Notes: generated by a model not told the origin, from the sequence alone. 64,000 bases of DNA from Fallopia convolvulus (GCA_964016875.1 OZ024719.1:31916679-31980678), one strand, 5' to 3'. Shown: positions 11,373 through 24,260, counted from the first letter of the stretch. Numbers and translations: made by a program.

Positions 11373-12769
11373 TTAGAAAAAGGATATGTGCGCCCTAGTG
11401 CGTCACCTTGGGGAGCTCCAGTTCTGTTTGTAAAGAAGAAAGACGGGTCTTTGAGATTGTGCATTGACTATCGAGAGTTGAATTGGGTCACCATCAAGAA
11501 TAAGTACCCATTACCACGAATTGATGATTTACTAGATCAATTGCAAGGAACTGTGGTATTCTCTAAGATCGATCTGTGATCTAGGTATCATTAGTTGAGG
11601 ATCCGAGAGGAAGAAATTCCAAAGACATCATTTCATTCAAGATATGGGCATTACGGATTTGTGGTGATGCCCTTCAGATTGACAAATGCCCCAGTTGCAT
11701 TCATGGAATTGATGACCGCATCTTTATTGATTATTTAGATCGGTTTATCGTAGTTTTCATAGATGATATCTTGGTGTATTCACGAGGTGATGAGGAGCAT
11801 GCTGATCATCTGAGAACAGTTTTGGGAGTTTTGCGACAACATCAATTGTTCGCAAAATTATCAAGTGTGAATTTTGGATGCCCGAGCTAACCTTTTTAGG
11901 ACGTGTGGTGTCTGCTAGAGGAGTAATGGTAGATGCAATGAAGATCGAGGTTGTGGAAGCTTGGGAACCTGTAATAAATGTGAAGGAGGTACTTAGCTTT
12001 TTGGGTTTGGCTAGGTAGTATAGACGGTTTGTAGAAGGATTTTCTCGTCTAGCCCAACCATTAACCAATCTGTTATGTAAAACAACAAAACTTGAGTGGT
12101 AATGCATGTCAGAAAAGTTTTGATAAGTTGAAGAATAGGCTGACTTCGGCTCCGATCTTAGCTCTTCCTCAAGGGAATGAAGGTAACGTAATATATAGCA
12201 ATGCTTCAAAACTAGGACTAGGTTGTCTCCTAATGTAGAATGGTAAAGTAATTGCTTATGCTTCAAGGCAGTTAAAGCCGAACGAAAAGAATTACCCAAC
12301 ACATGATCTAGAGTTAGCAATTGTGGTTCATGCATTGAAGATTTGGTGTCGCTATCTATATGGAGCAACTTGTCAAATTCTGACAGATCATAAGAGTCTC
12401 AAGTACATTTCCACTCAGTAATATCTCAATATGAGACAATGAAGGTGGCTGGAACTGATTAAAGATTATGACTTAGAGATCCTTTACCACCCGGGAAAAG
12501 CAAATGTTGGTGTTGATGCACTTAGTCGGAAATCATCTCATGAACAAATATTGTGTCACTTCACTGCTCAACCATCTTTGCAAAAGGACTTGATGAGAAG
12601 TGAGATTGAAGTATGGATTCAAAGATACCAAGGTCAATTGCATACCTTAGAATACCAACCTAGTCTGATAGAAGAGATTCATAAAAAGTAGGAGACTTGC
12701 TCAAAGATTCAAGATATTTGTCAGAAAGTATATCGAGGTGAAGCACCAGGATTTGAAATTCAAGGAGAT

Positions 12770-14106
12770 GGAATTATGAGAATTCATGGAAGACTATGTG
12801 TGCCCCAAGATCACGAGTTAAGACAGAAAATACTTCAAGAAGCTCATTCTACGCTCTATTCAATCCACTCAGGAGCTAGTAAGATGTACAAGTATCTGAG
12901 ACAATATTACTGGTGGGATGGCATGAAGCCTGATGTAGCGAGATATGTGCCAAAATGTCAAGTATTTCAACAGGTGAAGATAGAGCACCAAAGACCAAGT
13001 GGAATGCTCCAACCACTTCCCATTCCAGAATGGAAGTGGGAGGACATTTCCATGGATTTTGTTATCGGACTACATATTAGTAGAGGACATGATACAATAT
13101 GGGTGGTTGTAGATAGATTGACAAAGACTGCTCGTTTTCTACCCATTAGAGAGACTTGGCCGGTGAGTAAACTAGTAGGGGTGTTCACAAAACAAATAGT
13201 GAGATTTCATGGAGTGCCCAAGACAATTGTGTCTGATCGTGATGAATGTTTCACCTCTAATTTCTGGAAGCAAATACATAAAGCCTAAGCGCAAAGCTAC
13301 ATTTCAAGACTGCTTACCACCCATAGTCAAATGGCCAGTCTGAGTGAACGATACAGACATTGAAGGATATGTTAAGGTTATGTGCCTAGATTGGGGAGGA
13401 TATTGGTCTGACTATTTGGAGCTAGTGGAGTTTGCCTATAATAACAATTGGCATTCCTCAATCCAGATGGCACCCTATGAGGCTTTATATGGACAGAGAT
13501 GTAGGACACCTCTATGATGGGACGATCCATCAGATGTTGTCTATGGAAGGCCTCAGATGATCCAAGAAACCGTAGAGAAAGTGGCTTTGCTCTGAGAGCG
13601 CATGTTGACTGCGCAGAGCACCAGAAATCCTACGCGGACAAGAGGCGACGACCTTTGGAATTTTAGTAGGAGCCCATGTTTGGTTGAGAGTGTCGCCGAC
13701 TCGTGGAGTTAGGAGATTTGGAGTGAAAGGGAAGTTGAGTCCTCGGTACATCGGGCTATTTGAGATTCTCGAGGGGGTAGGTAAAGTAGCCTACAAGTTG
13801 GCATTGCCACCATCCTTGGATGGAGTTCATTTTGTATTTCATGTGTCGCAGTTAAGGCATTTTGTGCCTGATCCTAGTCATAAACTTAATTATGAAGAGT
13901 TGAAGATTGAGCCTAACCATACCTTTGTGGAGCAACCAACAGCAGTTCTAGATTGTCGCATGAAGAAGTTGAGGAACAAAAAGATTCCATTATTGTTGAT
14001 TCAGTGCTCTCGACGAGGAGTTGAGGAAGCCACTTGGGAAATGGATGGTAGTATAGAAAAGAACTACCCTGACCTTTACCCTAGTTTGATAGCGAGGAGG
14101 AATTAG
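12770..14106 (+). pseudogene. pol: Integrase with C-terminal chromodomain of element A (Tekay/Del lineage)
   Basis: The zinc-binding N-terminus (about 12,820-12,970) reads EAHSTLYSIHSGASKMYKYL and then C-Q-V-F, so the last cysteine of the HHCC motif is Phe. The core contains WKWEDISMDFVIGL (first catalytic D), TIVSDRDECFTS (second D) and, after a frameshift and stop at 13,286, NGQSE followed at once by a stop (about 13,340). The GPF/GPY-like module (YIGLFEILEGVGKVAYKLAL) and a chromodomain (LDCRMKKLRNKKIPLLLIQC then EEATWEMD) fill 13,735-14,085. The chromodomain supports Tekay/Del assignment by family knowledge. Pol ends with TAG at 14,104. Confidence 0.9.
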
Positions 14107-14297
14107 ATGGTTAACAGGTTAGTCTTTTGATACATCATTTTAGAATATATTTCTTTTTTATTTGGAATTATGTGAGCTTGATGAATTTTTTTGTGGTTGT
14201 TATTTGTGCTTATGTGATTTTAGTACTTATCATCCAATATGGTCATGTCTAAGTCATGTTCGCACTCATATATGTTTCGAGGACGAAACTTTATTTT

Positions 14298-14310
14298 AAG
14301 GAGGGGTAAA
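14298..14310 (+). promoter_or_regulatory. Polypurine tract of element A
   Basis: AAGGAGGGGTAAA lies directly before the TGTAATACTCGG start of the 3' LTR. In LTR retrotransposons this tract primes second-strand synthesis. It is preceded by about 190 bp of untranslated sequence after pol. Confidence 0.85.
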
Positions 14311-15184
14311 TGTAATACTCGGATAATCTTTTCGGATAAAGTTCTGAAACCTAGTTAATTTTTATAACTATTAAAGATTATTTTTATTAATTGATCACTA
14401 GGGTTTCGACCCTAGCCTTTTAGTAAAACTATTTTGGAAGAATAATTATGCGATCGCTAGACTATATATGTATATATATATGTATGTTACATAAAAAATA
14501 TATGAACTAATTTATATTCAAGTCGAGAGTTGTAATAGCATTTTATGTTCGTATTTAGTTACTATATTAGCATGACTTAAGCCTTCAATTGAAGGTGATA
14601 AAGATTACACCTCGTTTTTAGTTCCTATCTTCAACTACGTGGATTACATCTTTTGTAAGTTTTCACATCACTATCATCTTCCATTCTTCAGTGGTATATT
14701 TATTTTTGTGCATTATTAACCTCTCTAAAAACCCTTCCTTACCACCTCTACGTGTTGGACTACTTTGACTCTTTGCTTTTCATTTTACTCCGATTGATCA
14801 ACATCCATTACATTACTCTTGTTAATTTGGCCTTCTCCTTATTTGATTCCACCTCATCCACGTTCATCACTTGATCATATGCGAGAAGGAACTTGTGGCT
14901 CATCGGTTTTGTGCAGGTTAGTGTGTGGGTGTCCGAGAGTTTTTTTTGTTCAATTTTTGGGATTATTGGTGATATAGTAATAAACAGGGGATATTCTAAT
15001 TGAATGAGGTAATTAGGTGGGTAGAAGGATAAATTTTGAATTAAAAAGGGTTGATTGATTTTTGTTGATTACGGTTCCACTTCCATGGGAATTCAGTCCA
15101 AGCTTTATTATATTGGAATAGATCTAATGATAGTTATTCTTGTAAGTTGGTGGGTGGCATGGACTAGTTAACGTTTTGCTAGCA
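14311..15184 (+). mobile_element. 3' LTR of element A, first part
   Basis: It starts TGTAATACTCGG right after the polypurine tract. Positions 14,565-14,945 match the 5' LTR pieces at 1,146-1,255 and 2,814-3,095. The LTR is broken at 15,184 by the LINE and continues at 24,261. This copy keeps the 5' part of the LTR that the other copy lacks. Confidence 0.9.
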
Positions 15185-17712
15185 ATCTTATGAATGTTGC
15201 GAAGAAAAAACAACATAGAGAAAGTACGCGCCTCACGCGCCCCCCTTTTCTCTCTCCCTTTTGTTCTTCCTAGGGTTTTTGCCACCTCTCTTGATTGATC
15301 TTAATCATGCATCCAACTGTAAATCCGTCTTTCAATTATTCTTTTTTCCTTTTCCTCTGTTGATTTCATTCCTTTGGAATGGATTATACACTCCCTACCC
15401 TTTTACTTACCCCTTTGGCAAGGTTGTTAGTCTCTTGAGCAACTCTGATTGTTTCTCTAGATCTAGGTGTGCTCGATGCTTAAATCTTGTTGTTGAAACT
15501 TTTATGTGTGATTCCTTCTCCTACCCTTTGGTCTGGTGTGACTGGTATCTACATTCTTGGAAGCTCTACTTGTTCCTCTTCAATTCCTCGCTAATGTGGA
15601 GGTGATTTTGAAGATCCAATATCTCCATGGTTGGTTCTTCTGCCTCGTTCTCGTTACTCTTCTTGGATGGACTCCTCTAGTGGTGTTGATTTTCAGACAA
15701 AAGTTCTTTGTGGGATGCTATTCTCTGATTTCTTCATTTAAGGTTATGTGTTCTTTTCCCCTTTTTTGTTACTTTTTTCTGGGTAATGTTTCTTGTCTTT
15801 CTTTTTGGTGAGCTCTTGATTTGTGTTGGCCTTCTTTGTTTGTTTTGTAGGACTTGTTCTGCTTATTTCTGGTTAATTTTCTTCTGCTTTGTTGTTTGCT
15901 TTCTTACTCTTTTGGTGTTTGATTTAGTCTTTTTGTTTCGTCTAGTTTTGGGGTGGTCTCTATTTGTCTTAGTTGGTTTGCTCTTATGTCTTATATTACC
16001 TAATGATACTTGCTTCTTTTTTTCCCATGCCATGTTTTTCTTGTTTGCTTGTGATCCTTGTTCTAGTCGTTGTTTTCTTCTTGTTGTTGGTTGTTCTACA
16101 ATCATGCTTTGGGTCCTTGTATTTTTTATCGTGCTTTCTGGGTTCTTTTGGATCCTTTCTGTTTGATGTTGGTGTTCTGTTGGTGGTGGTGCGTTTGGCT
16201 GCTGCTATCTTGGTGTTCTATTAGAAATGCTTAGGCTGTGTTGGCCTCCTTGTGCAGGTCTATTCTTTCTAATCCTTTCCTCCAAACTTCTTGTCCTATA
16301 TCTGGGTATGTATCATAAATTCCTAAGTATATGGGACTTTAGTCTCATATATAAGGTTGAGTTTTTTTTGCATTCTTAGGATTGGGATGAGCCTGAACCT
16401 AAATCTTGAAACTTGATACAAATTTTTTTTGAATTATACCACGAAACATTGGTGGATCACCTCGGATTTGTGTTGTACTGGGTGGTGCAATACTCTTGCT
16501 CGGATGATGATGAGTTATCCTATACATATTCACTCCAAATGTGGCTTTGGGTATGCTCATAAATTGTCCTTCCCTGGTTGTAGTTTTGTTCAATGGCTCC
16601 TTTGGAGAGCATCCTTTCTTGCTTTCTCTAAAGTTGAGCTGTTGACTTACTATAACTGTTGGAGGCACTTCAGGTTACATGATGAAACTATAATGACCAT
16701 AAATGATTGGTCTTTGGTTCTGAAAATGGGAATTTCATCTTGTAATAACTTGGTTCTTGTGTGGCATTATGGGTTTCATCTTATTTTCCTTTGTTTGCCC
16801 TTGTTTGGGTTGGTAGACAGAGTTGAGAATTTGATTTCTCCATGGTCCAGCAAGATGAATGAACTTAATGATGAGCAATCCTTTACAATTACCATAATGA
16901 GTTGTGTTCTGAAAGTTCCTTTCCCATATTTTAAGCCTCAACTGGTAATGATCTCTACCCTTTTTGTTTTGGAAAATGCAGGATTCTTTTGCATCTTTTT
17001 AAACTATTATTGGTATTTTATCTCTTGTTATGATCAAAGGGTTCAGTTATTCTATCAAATAAGTTTAAATCCTTTTCAATATTTGGTTGATATCCTTTTG
17101 TGCAAAGATTTTCAACTAATGATGTCATTTAGTTTTAATCAATTATGGCTATCTCTTCATGTATTATTTGATTTACAAGCTGATATGAATTATGGGGATT
17201 ATGCTGCTCATTTTTTGTGGAAATTTGTAATGACTTGCTCTTGCATGCATCTTTGTTGGCAGGATTTTCCAGGTTTTAAATTCTTGAAATGGTATATTCC
17301 AGGTTCTTTTATAATTTTTGACATAATTCAGATGTATGCTCCCTTTCTTATTATGGTTGTGTTTGAGGATGGTTTTCCTCATATACCTAAGTCAAGAGCA
17401 TTAAATAAGCTCATCATAAAAAATTATTGTTCAAAGTTTACTTATGTGTGCATTTATTGCATACATATCTGCATTTGCAGACTTAAAAATTCCCCCCTCT
17501 CTGAGACTACTTTCTTCTCTCTGAGACTTCATTTATTAATATTCTCTTTGTTCATTAATTGTTTCAAATCTTACCTGATATCATATCTAGGCTTCTTACT
17601 CAATGAGGTTCTTCTATTTAAAGGGACTCTTCCTCTCTTCTATTCCTATCCCCGGTCCTTCTCAGTCCACCACCATCTATATTCTCTAAACTTTGCTTAT
17701 TCTCTCGTTGTC
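15185..17712 (+). other. Long T-rich 5' region of the LINE, mostly open in one frame
   Basis: The strand is strongly T-rich from 15,250 to about 17,650, which removes many stop codons. The frame from 16,429 (not necessarily a real start) stays open for about 428 codons and runs straight into ORF1. The predicted peptide is rich in Phe, Leu, Cys and Trp and shows no domain I recognise. It may be only a low-stop-density untranslated region, or an N-terminal extension of ORF1. Sequence alone does not decide. Confidence 0.5.
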
Positions 17713-19360
17713 ATGTCTGATTCCTTTTCTTATCAGGATGCCTTGGTTAACTTTCCTACCCTTCCTTCACTACCTACTTCCATGGAGATTGAGAATCTTC
17801 CATTTGGATTTCTCTTCTCTGATAACCAAAATCTTACTGCATTTGTCAATGATGATGCTCATCTAAGTCCTACTGGCCCTCTCTCTGCTCATGAGGAACT
17901 CTCTCATTCTTCAAATGATCATGTTAGCCTTTCTGTTGAGGTTGTGTTTATTCCTTCAGATAATATCCTGCAACCAAACACTATCCTGCAAGCAAACACA
18001 ACTCCTGGTACTTTACCTCTGCCAAATCCAATAGCATTCCTTCAGTCCAAAAATACTTGCATGAACTCATGCATTTTACCCTTCTTCTTAAAATGGTTGA
18101 GGAGCCAGTCTCTACTACCCTAATCAATGGCAAAATGAAAGAAGAATGGAAGGATTTAGCTAAGGGAGAAATATTATTTTAGGAATTCTCAAATTCAGGG
18201 TTCTGTTTAAGTTTTCAAATAGGGAATCAAGGGACTTGGTTTATAGTAAAAGACCTTATCATGTTCAAGGGAAGCTTGTTGCTCTTTATCCTTTCTATCC
18301 TTAGTTTAACCCCTCAAATGATGAAGTTATTAAAGCTAATATTTGGGCAAGGATCCCTTCTTTGCCTTACTATCTCTTCACTCCCTCATCCCTTGATCTC
18401 ATTTTAAGACATAATATGGTTGGAGATTTCATCAGGCTTGATGAGGTCTCTAATTCTAAAAACAAAATAAAGTTCTGTCATGTCTTGGTCAATACTGATG
18501 TATCTGTTCTTTTGAAAGGGTGTATCAAAGTTATGGCTTATGACAACTCTGAGATTACCTTGCAAGTATGGTAGGAAACTGTTTCTCTAGGTTGTGGTTG
18601 TTGTGGGGAGCCTGATCATGGTTTTGATGAGTACCCCCTCAATAATATACAGCCAAGAAAACTCAAGTTCATTGTGGATAGCAACTCCTCGGATGCTGCT
18701 CTTATTCAGCAAACTAGGCTCAAACTGCATGGCAGTCTTGTGGGAAGGCTTGTCACTTCCAAACCTTCTTCTGGGTTAACTTTTGTAAGGTTAAATGTTG
18801 TCAATCCCTTGTATGCAGCCAACTTTGCTTCCTCTATGGCAGGGGTCCCTTTTGTTCCAGCTCATGTTGGAGTTGCAACAGCTCCTGGACCCTTGCCAAA
18901 TATGGCATCTCTGACTCCAGTAATGGCTTATGATATGATTGTTGTAATGGATCCTTCAGCTTTTATTGACCCTGGCCAGGCCATGCATGCTAGGGAGCAA
19001 ATGGCCTATGCAATCTCGGCTATGAATCTACCCTGTCCCGAGACTAAGATGATGTAATCATTTGTCTGTGCCTCTCCCATTGCTCCTCCTAGGTTTGGTG
19101 TTGGCCATGTTTCCAGCCTAGTAATTCCTCAGTTGGCTTATGTGGGGTCGACTGGTGTAGGAAATGGATCTGAGTCCTCCCATGCTCTTCTTAGAAAACA
19201 TTTAACTGAGGTGGAAATCAAGTCTGTTGGTGAAAGTTCTTCTGATTCTCCTAAGTGTAAGGAGGTTGAAGTTGTGATTGATAAACCCTTAGGAACTTCA
19301 ACTTCATCCAAGAAACCTAAAAGATCCCGTGCTAAGAAGAAAGAGCATGTTAATGATTAG
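17713..19360 (+). pseudogene. LINE ORF1 (gag-like, DUF4283-type) pseudogene
   Basis: The likely start is the ATG at 17,713 (MSDSFSYQDALVNFPTLPS). The frame is lost by 18,121. It resumes at about 18,300-18,570 with ANIWARIPSLPYYLFTPSSL and IRLDEVSNSKNKIKFCHVLV, which resembles the DUF4283 RNA-binding region of plant LINE ORF1. A zinc knuckle follows at about 18,595 (CGCCGEPDHGFDEYP), where the last cysteine is Tyr and a stop lies just upstream. The Pro/Ala- and Ser-rich tail ends in a basic stretch (KKPKRSRAKKKEHVND) at 19,360. ORF1 products bind RNA in the retrotransposition particle. At least three breaks make this one non-functional. Confidence 0.75.
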
Positions 19361-20020
19361 TGTGCCCTTCTCTACATGGTCTGCATTATGTAAATTACAG
19401 CTTGATGCTTGTCTTTCCTTTGTTTGCTTTAAACTTGCTTTTGATAGACCTAAGATAATGGTCTTGTTGCTAAACCCATGTTGTTGTCATGGTAATTTTC
19501 AGCTTATGTTGGTGTGTGTTATGACTAGCTTTTGGGATGAAGTTAAGCTTGGTAACTTTTGTATAATATCTACCTTATCTGGATGTAATTCTACAGTGTT
19601 TAATATAATGATAATGTCCTTGCTTGTGTATTATCCTTTGTGTTCAACTTATAATCTAGCTTTTGTTATGTGGTGGTTCACTTGCAGGGAAATCCTATTC
19701 ATGGTTGGAGAGTTTCTTCAAATCTTGATTTATGTTCAACAGATTAGAACTTCAAGAGTTCTTATATATGTTTCTAATCAAAACAGTTGTAAACACTTAT
19801 TGTTTCCTTTTTGCTGTATTAATAGCATGACGATTGTATTAGTGTATTCTTACTATGGTTTTAATTTTCATACAGTTGTATCAAGTATATTGTTCCAAGG
19901 TTTGCCAATGTTTAAGTGTTTATATAGTTTGAGGATGAGATGTATGCTAAATTTTTGGGTCGGTTTGCCTACAGGTGGGTTTGAACAGTTATATGAACAT
20001 CAACTCTTCAAAGGTTTTTT

Positions 20021-23000
20021 ATGAGTATCACTTTTTGGAATGTTAGAGGTATGCGTCGATCCAATTTCTGGGAAAAAATTGGGTTCTTTAGAAAGTTAAA
20101 TAAAACAAATTTCTTATGCTTAGCGGAAACAAAGACGGAAATTGAGCCTTCTAGTGGACTAATTAGAAAATGTGGCTTCCAAAAAAATTATATTTTCCCC
20201 AAGTATTGGTACTAAAGGTGGCCTTTGGCTGCTTATTTGTCAAAATTCTCTTACTAATTTTTGTGAACTATATTTAAATTCCAATAATATAATTATCTTA
20301 AGATACCCATCATAATGCTTTGGATTTCCTAATTATTTTTGTTTATGCTCCTTCCCGGGAAAGTGACAAAACTGCTTCTGGAATGCTTTGCAACGAATAA
20401 TTGAGAATTCAAGATTACCTTTTATTCTAGCAGGAGATTTGAATGAGATTTGTAGTACAACAGATAAATTAGGAGGCATTTTACCTTCTATATCTAGATT
20501 TTCTCGACTCCTTAATTTTAAAAACCATTTCGGGTTGTTAGAGCCAAATTGCTTAGGTTTCCCTTTCACATGGCGGAAAAGCTCTACAGCTAATCAGAAT
20601 ACTTTTGAAAAACTGGATAGACTCCTTATACATCAGTCTATAGCTCATGAGTTTCCTAATCTAATAGTACACCATCATCCTTTTACAACTTCGGACCATT
20701 ATCTTATCAGCTTTTGTATTTTAAAAAATAAAAAACATATAAATTTCCTTTTAGATTTGAAAATGCTTGGCTTCAAAACCCTAATTATGCACCTTTAGTC
20801 CATAAAGTTTGGCGTTATCGTCTTGATGCTTCCTCTATGTTCAAGATTTTTATGAAGCTCCAACTTCTTAAGAAATATTCAAAGGTTTGGGCTAAGCATC
20901 ACATTAATAATAACTATGAACAACTTCAGATTTTAGAACGACAGTTACAATCTCTTCAAGAAATATTGTTATATGATCCTTCTAATCCCCTTTTGTTAGG
21001 AAAATTACAACGACATTTAAATAAATACAATACTCTCTTACAATTCCAACATGATTTTTGGAAACAGAGGGCGAAAGTTAAACATTTACAAAATATGGAT
21101 AAAAATAAAAAATATTTTCAGTTTGTTACAAAAATTAGATCTTATAAACAAAGAACTACAAGCTTCCAAACTAAGACTGGTACAATTATTTATGATCATG
21201 AATCCATTTCTCACCATATTACTAAAGAAATGAAATCTAGATTTATTAAAAATCGTTCGTGCTTTCTTCTTCCAAATGATTTGGATTCTATTCCAGAATT
21301 ATTTAATCTTGAAGATAATATTGCATTAAGAAAATCGCCTACTCATTCTAAAATTACATGTGTAATTTTTTCGATGCCAGCGGATAAAACGCCTAGCCCT
21401 GATGGCTTCACATCTGAATTTTTCCAACAGTTTTGGTCCATTGTAGGACCTTCTTTAATCTTAGCAGTTAATGTTTTCTTCCATTCTGGCCATATGTTAC
21501 GGGCAATAAATAAATCTATTATTACTTTGATCCCAAAACAAGATAAATCCACAAACCATTGGTCATTTCAAATCTATTAGTCTCTGTAATACAATATATA
21601 AGGTAATTACTAAAATACTGGCAAATTGAATTTTGCATTTGTTACCGAAAATAGTTCATTCGCTGCAAGGTGCTTTTGTTAAAGGTACATTGATTCAGGA
21701 TAATATCCTAATAGCCCATGAAATCTTTCACTCTTTTCATAAGAAGAAAAAAGGCAATAAGGGGTGGATGGCTTTGAATATAGATATGGAAAAGGATTAT
21801 GACAAAATAGACTGGGATTTCATTAAGGAAATACTCCTTAAATTTGGTTTTAGTCAGCATCGGGTTCATTTAGAGATGCAATGTGTCTCTACTTCCTCTT
21901 CATTTGTTCTAGTCAATAATGAACCAGGTTGTGAATTTACTCCCACTTGTGGCATTCGACAAGGTGATCCGTTGTCTCCTTTTCTGTTCATAATTGCAAT
22001 GGAATATCCTGCTAGAACGTTGCAAATTGATTCAGATCAGACTGTTCCTCGTGTAGGTATCTAGCTAGTTAAAAATGGGACTTGTATTCCTTTTTTAAGT
22101 TTTGCATATGATACAATTATTTTTGCAAATGCAAATCATGTTAATATGAATTTCATTAAGGATTTTCTAACAATTTCTCTCGTATTTCTGGACTTTATAT
22201 TAATTTTCATAAAAGCTCGTTCCAAACCTCAACAAACTTCTCTAGAGCTTCAACTTTATCTTTAGCTAGTATTTTAAATATCCAGATTACTACAACTATG
22301 GAAAAATATTTGGGTATTCCCATCCTAAAAGGTAGAGTTCAAAATGCTATGTTCGCTGAAACAATTGTTAAATTAAAATCACAATTATCTAAATGGAAAA
22401 CTAATTCTATTTCTCAAGTTTGTAGGTCAAATTCTAATCCAGTCAAATCTATTAGGACATGTAAGTTACTTAATGTAAAGTTTCCTACTTCCTAAAGGAG
22501 TTTGGGATGACATTGATAAAGTTAATAAATCTTTTTTTTTTGGAATAAATTTTCTCCTAATTATCATCCGCTTTGTAGTTGGGATAAAATTTGTACTCCT
22601 AAAGAAAATGGAGGAATGGGTCTTAGGACGACTAAAAATATGAATATTTCACTACAGATGAAACTTCTTTGAAAAATACAAACATAACCTCAAAATATTT
22701 GGGTTCGAATTATTAAGGATAAATATTTAGGATCACAAGATTTATTTCAATATCAGAAGAAAACGACTTCGTGGCAGTTTGGCAGACTGCTTAATATCAG
22801 GGATATGTTCTCGAAAGGAATTAAGTGGATTTTAGGAAATGGAAATAGGATAAATTTTTGGACTGATAAGTGGGTTGGAAATTCCAACCTCCTTTGTTAT
22901 ATGGACAGTAGTAATCCTTTAGCTAAAGTTTCATCTTACATTACCTCTTCGAAAGCTTGGGATGTTGATGCCCTTAAAGAAATCTTACCTTCTGTTATTA

Positions 23001-24070
23001 TTGATATAATTGTGCAAATTCGGATTCCTCTTTCGGATTTTGAAGATTGTATTGTTTGGATTCCATCTTCGGATGGTAATTTTTCTGTGTAATCTGCTTT
23101 GGCACTGATATATGAATCAAGAAACATTACCTCAGTGGGTTATTCTTAGATTTGGAAAATGAAACTACCCCCTAAAATTCAAAATTTTATTTGGAAAGTT
23201 TGTACTGATTGCCTCCCTACAACAGATAGACTAAATCGATTTTATAACTGTGTTCCTCATTGTTGTTCTATGTGTGATATGGAAAATGAGAATTTGAACC
23301 ATCTTTTGTTCCATTGTTCTTTTGCAAAGAAAATGCTTGCAAAATTGGAGGAAAATATTCATTGCTCTTTTGATTTAAGTACATCTGGATGTTTTAATGA
23401 TAATCTTATTTCGACTCTTAACTTAAATAAAAATAAAAAAAATCATGTGTTTTTTATGGTGGCTTATTTGGAATCATAGAAATTCTTTAATCTTTACTCC
23501 TACTAGGATAATTCTACATCTTCTGACTTATGATTTGGCGCTTTCACAGTTTATTCTTTGGGAATCTACTGACTCAAAAATGGGAAGATCAATTTGCAAT
23601 AGGCCTAAAAGGAAAAATGGAACTAGTTGGATCAAACCATGACGGTCTTGGTGTAAACTTAATTTTGATGCATCTAAACAGAAGAATGATGCTACTTTTG
23701 CTAGCTTTATTTTTAGGGATCATAATAGTTCAATTTTAGCATGTAATAGATTGCCTCTTCATCCGATGTCGGTGTTAAAAGCTGAAGCCTCAGCTCTCTT
23801 GGAGGGTTTGAAAGTAGGTAGAGAATTACATATTCAAAAACTAATTATAGAAGGGGATAATCTAATTCTTATAAATTCTTTAAAAACATTTGGAAAGTTC
23901 CTTGGAAAATATATTCTATTTTTCAAGATATCCGAAATTTGGTTTCGAGTTTTCCAGAGGTGGTGTTTTTTCATTGTTTTCGGGAGGCGAATTCAGCCAC
24001 TGACTTCTTAGCAAGGAGACATGTCAGCATTCCACATATTCGTCATGCAATCTCTTCCTCTTGCTTGGAT
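20021..24070 (+). pseudogene. LINE ORF2 pseudogene: endonuclease, RT, zinc finger, RNase H
   Basis: The ATG at 20,021 opens the apurinic-type endonuclease (MSITFWNVRGMRRSNFW; LAETKTE). AGDLNEI at about 20,430 and TSDHY at about 20,692 are its active-site motifs. RT shows PADKTPSPDGFTSEFFQQFW (21,380), NIDMEKDYDKIDW (21,775) and GIRQGDPLSPFLF (21,955). The catalytic box at 22,101-22,112 reads F-A-Y-D rather than F-A-D-D, so the first aspartate is lost. A zf-RVT region (about 23,159-23,350) and an RNase H domain follow (FDASKQKNDATFASFIF; EGDNLILINSLK, ending near 24,070). Stops occur at 20,213, about 20,798, 21,580, 22,062 and 23,092 among others. Confidence 0.88.
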
Positions 24071-24260
24071 TTGTGATTTGATGATATCTCGTTAGTAAGG
24101 CTAAGACACTTGTTTCGTCAACAACCTTTAGTTTTTAATTATTTCAAGATCATACGCAGTGATGATTTAGGTTAGCCTTGTAATATTGGGGTGATCTAAT
24201 ATTTGCTTTGTAATGAGCTGGTTGCTCATTTTTCAAAAAAAAAAGAACGCACTGCTAGCA

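Larger units (their letters stand above)
10490..12545 (+). pseudogene. pol: Reverse transcriptase-RNase H pseudogene of element A, split by a MITE
   Basis: RT begins at about 10,500 (EPGTRPILQAPYRMAP). It is interrupted at codon EELL by the MITE at 10,601-11,372 and resumes as EKGYVRPSASPWGAP. Removing the MITE and one TTA copy restores the family reading at that junction. FSKIDL is followed by TGA at 11,578. The catalytic motif reads FIDDILVYS near 11,756-11,780, so both aspartates are retained. RNase H follows (THDLELAIVVHALK, about 12,300; LTDHKSLKYIS, about 12,385; HPGKANVGVDALSRK, about 12,490). Several in-frame stops and frameshifts show that the copy is dead. Confidence 0.9.
15185..24252 (+). 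mobile_element. L1-type LINE inserted in the 3' LTR of element A, about 9.07 kb
   Basis: The block interrupts the 3' LTR and is flanked by TGCTAGCA (15,177-15,184 and 24,253-24,260), a short target duplication. It has a long T-rich 5' region, an ORF1-like gene, an ORF2-like gene with endonuclease, RT, zinc-finger and RNase H regions, and an A-rich 3' end near 24,233-24,244. Order and content are those of a full-length plant L1-clade LINE. Many stops and frameshifts show that it is inactive. Nine kilobases is long for a plant L1; most of the excess is the 2.5 kb before ORF1. Confidence 0.9.

Noticed and set aside
11757..12368. 203-codon - strand frame
   Set aside because: It is antisense to the RT-RNase H region of element A, whose sense reading has clear motifs.
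15261..16166. Overlapping hydrophobic open frames suggesting membrane proteins
   Set aside because: The strand is extremely T-rich, so Phe/Leu/Cys-rich frames without stops arise by composition. They fall in the LINE 5' region and show no family match.
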